DNA from: CBDAQA01 sp965247815
GTDB taxonomy: Bacteria > Planctomycetota > Phycisphaerae > Tepidisphaerales > Tepidisphaeraceae
Reading direction: 5' to 3'
NCBI GenBank assembly: GCA_965247815.1
Contig: CBDFHW010000009.1
Location: forward strand, 496,001 to 560,000
DNA length: 64,000 nucleotides
The notes beneath the pieces are model-generated. The model saw only the letters and a program-made list of their open reading frames with translations, did no database searches and was not told the origin of the DNA. The position numbers were made by a program, and so were the translations under genes. How positions within the stretch are numbered: the stretch's first letter is position 1; each line of letters opens with the position of its first letter. This document shows, one piece after another, positions 63,284 to 64,000 of the stretch.

Positions 63284-63733
63284 TCACGGCCCCAGGAATT
63301 GAGTGGCGACGTTCACGAACCGCGACCGTGTCTCGTACAATGCGGCATCGAGGATCGACTGCTCTTCTTCCGTCAGATTGTTTTTTGTCTTCTCTTCCAG
63401 CATCGAAAGCGTGTCGAGGTGGTGCTTGGCCAGGTCCATGTCGACACTCGCCTGCCCGCCTGCTGTGGTCAATTCACCAAGGTAATACAGGATCTGCGTC
63501 ATCACCGATTGCACGAGGCTGGAAAATCCGGGGGCGGGGATCGCTTTGCGACCGGCGCGACCGGGCGTTGCCGGTGCGGCGGGGGTCGACGGTCCGCCGG
63601 CTGTGCGTAGCGGCGGCGGTGGTGTGGTCACGGTCTTCGCAGCCGCGGCCTGCTCGGCGAGCTTCCGCTTCTCCTCCTGCGCCTGCTTCTTCCAGTCGTT
63701 GTCGATATGCAGTGACGGTAATTCTTCGGCCAT
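63284..63733 (-). CDS. DUF1844 domain protein
   Basis: A 149-residue protein. The DUF1844 core is GFSSLVQSVMTQILYYLGEL, then DMDLAKHHLDTLSMLEEKTK and ALYETRSRFVNVATQFL. N-terminal half is Ala/Pro-rich and flexible. Widespread in planctomycetes; function unknown. ATG at 63733. Downstream neighbour is the DUF2809 gene. Confidence 0.9.
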   Translation of the reverse strand: MAEELPSLHIDNDWKKQAQEEKRKLAEQAAAAKTVTTPPPPLRTAGGPSTPAAPATPGRAGRKAIPAPGFSSLVQSVMTQILYYLGELTTAGGQASVDMDLAKHHLDTLSMLEEKTKNNLTEEEQSILDAALYETRSRFVNVATQFLGP

Positions 63734-63867
63734 CGGTCTCACTCCAGAAATCTATTTCCGGAATCGATTCTCAGGGCAAGCCCCGCCGGTGTAAAGCTGC
63801 ATTCGTCAGTTGTGAGTTGTCGGCGACCCAATCCTTGTCTTGTTAAATGCTGGTGTGCCCGGGCCCC

Positions 63868-64000
63868 TTAAGCGCCGTTCAGCGCGCGGGCGAGTGGGCA
63901 GTTCGATGGAGGCTCGCGGTCGAACTGATACGCGCTCAGCAGGGCTTTGGACCGCTGGGCGAGCATTCGACGCACTTCCCGGCGCTTGCCGGCCACTCGG
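63868..64000 (-). CDS. Partial CDS at the right edge
   Basis: Open frame on the minus strand ending TAA at 63868. It reads RVAGKRREVRRMLAQRSKAL, then LSAYQFDREPPSNCPLARAL, NGA. The C-terminus of a longer protein that extends beyond the window. I do not recognise the family. Confidence 0.55.
   Translation of the reverse strand, partial: RVAGKRREVRRMLAQRSKALLSAYQFDREPPSNCPLARALNGA

Noticed and set aside
1..64000. CRISPR arrays or phage genes
   Set aside because: No regularly spaced direct repeats, cas genes, integrase or structural phage genes are seen.

Overview
The window looks like the chromosome of a GC-rich planctomycete, most likely of the class Phycisphaerae (Tepidisphaeraceae-like). 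This is inferred from an LpxC-FabZ fusion gene, a giant secreted protein with an N-terminal LEPLESRRLMS motif, XylR-type (periplasmic-binding plus AraC) regulation, DUF6259 and other glycan-directed proteins, BlaI/M56 sensor genes, and dispersed palindromic repeats. The lineage is inference; no rRNA is present.

Layout. 0.1-6.6 kb: minus-strand housekeeping genes (histone-deacetylase-like hydrolase, phosphomannomutase, 2Fe-2S ferredoxin, CBM9-like protein, PlsY, FGGY kinase) interrupted by a DUF433/DUF5615 toxin-antitoxin pair whose toxin is broken by a stop. 6.7-11.6 kb: a REPIN-like palindrome pair, then MATE transporter and IleS; IleS carries an in-frame palindromic repeat. 11.6-23.8 kb: LutA-like Fe-S protein, a frameshifted GH78 rhamnosidase, phosphatase, pterin dehydratase, NDH-2, a TadE/TadG pair, a thioredoxin-fold protein lacking its CxxC, a zinc-ribbon/DUF4190 protein, TsaB and a UVR-motif protein. 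23.8-26.1 kb: lpxA and the lpxC-fabZ fusion, implying lipid A synthesis. 26.8-30.7 kb: a BlaI/M56 sensor operon with two evenly spaced palindromic operators; the M56 gene has an in-frame TAA where an internal repeat predicts Tyr. 30.7-35.9 kb: methyltransferase, metallo-beta-lactamase-fold hydrolase, a nucleotidyltransferase-GHMP-like fusion, a thioredoxin-fold protein and Fe/Mn superoxide dismutase.

34.7-48.7 kb is an accessory region: SnoaL-like, PaoB/PaoC-like and cupin pseudogenes flank a glycan locus (XylR regulator, ~1566-aa surface protein with two LamG domains, DUF6259 protein, 740-aa protein of unknown function). It ends exactly at the 3' end of a tRNA-Val gene. 48.8-52 kb: PilZ-like protein, SPFH protein with a TTG start, and a redoxin/DsbD-alpha pair. 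52.1-57.4 kb: a polyamine-type ABC operon (potC-potD-potB-potA, every junction a 4-nt overlap) followed by a GH105 gene. 57.5-64 kb: nucleotidyltransferase, LacI regulator divergent from a BNR_4 protein with an operator-like palindrome between them, TPR lipoprotein, ComB, a DUF2809 gene broken by TAG, DUF1844, and a partial gene at the right edge.

A recurring theme is disrupted reading frames: at least seven loci carry in-frame stops or frameshifts. TAA, TAG and TGA all terminate intact genes here, so this is not a recoded genome; it is either gene decay or assembly error in part, and raw reads would decide. No CRISPR array, integrase or transposase gene was seen.
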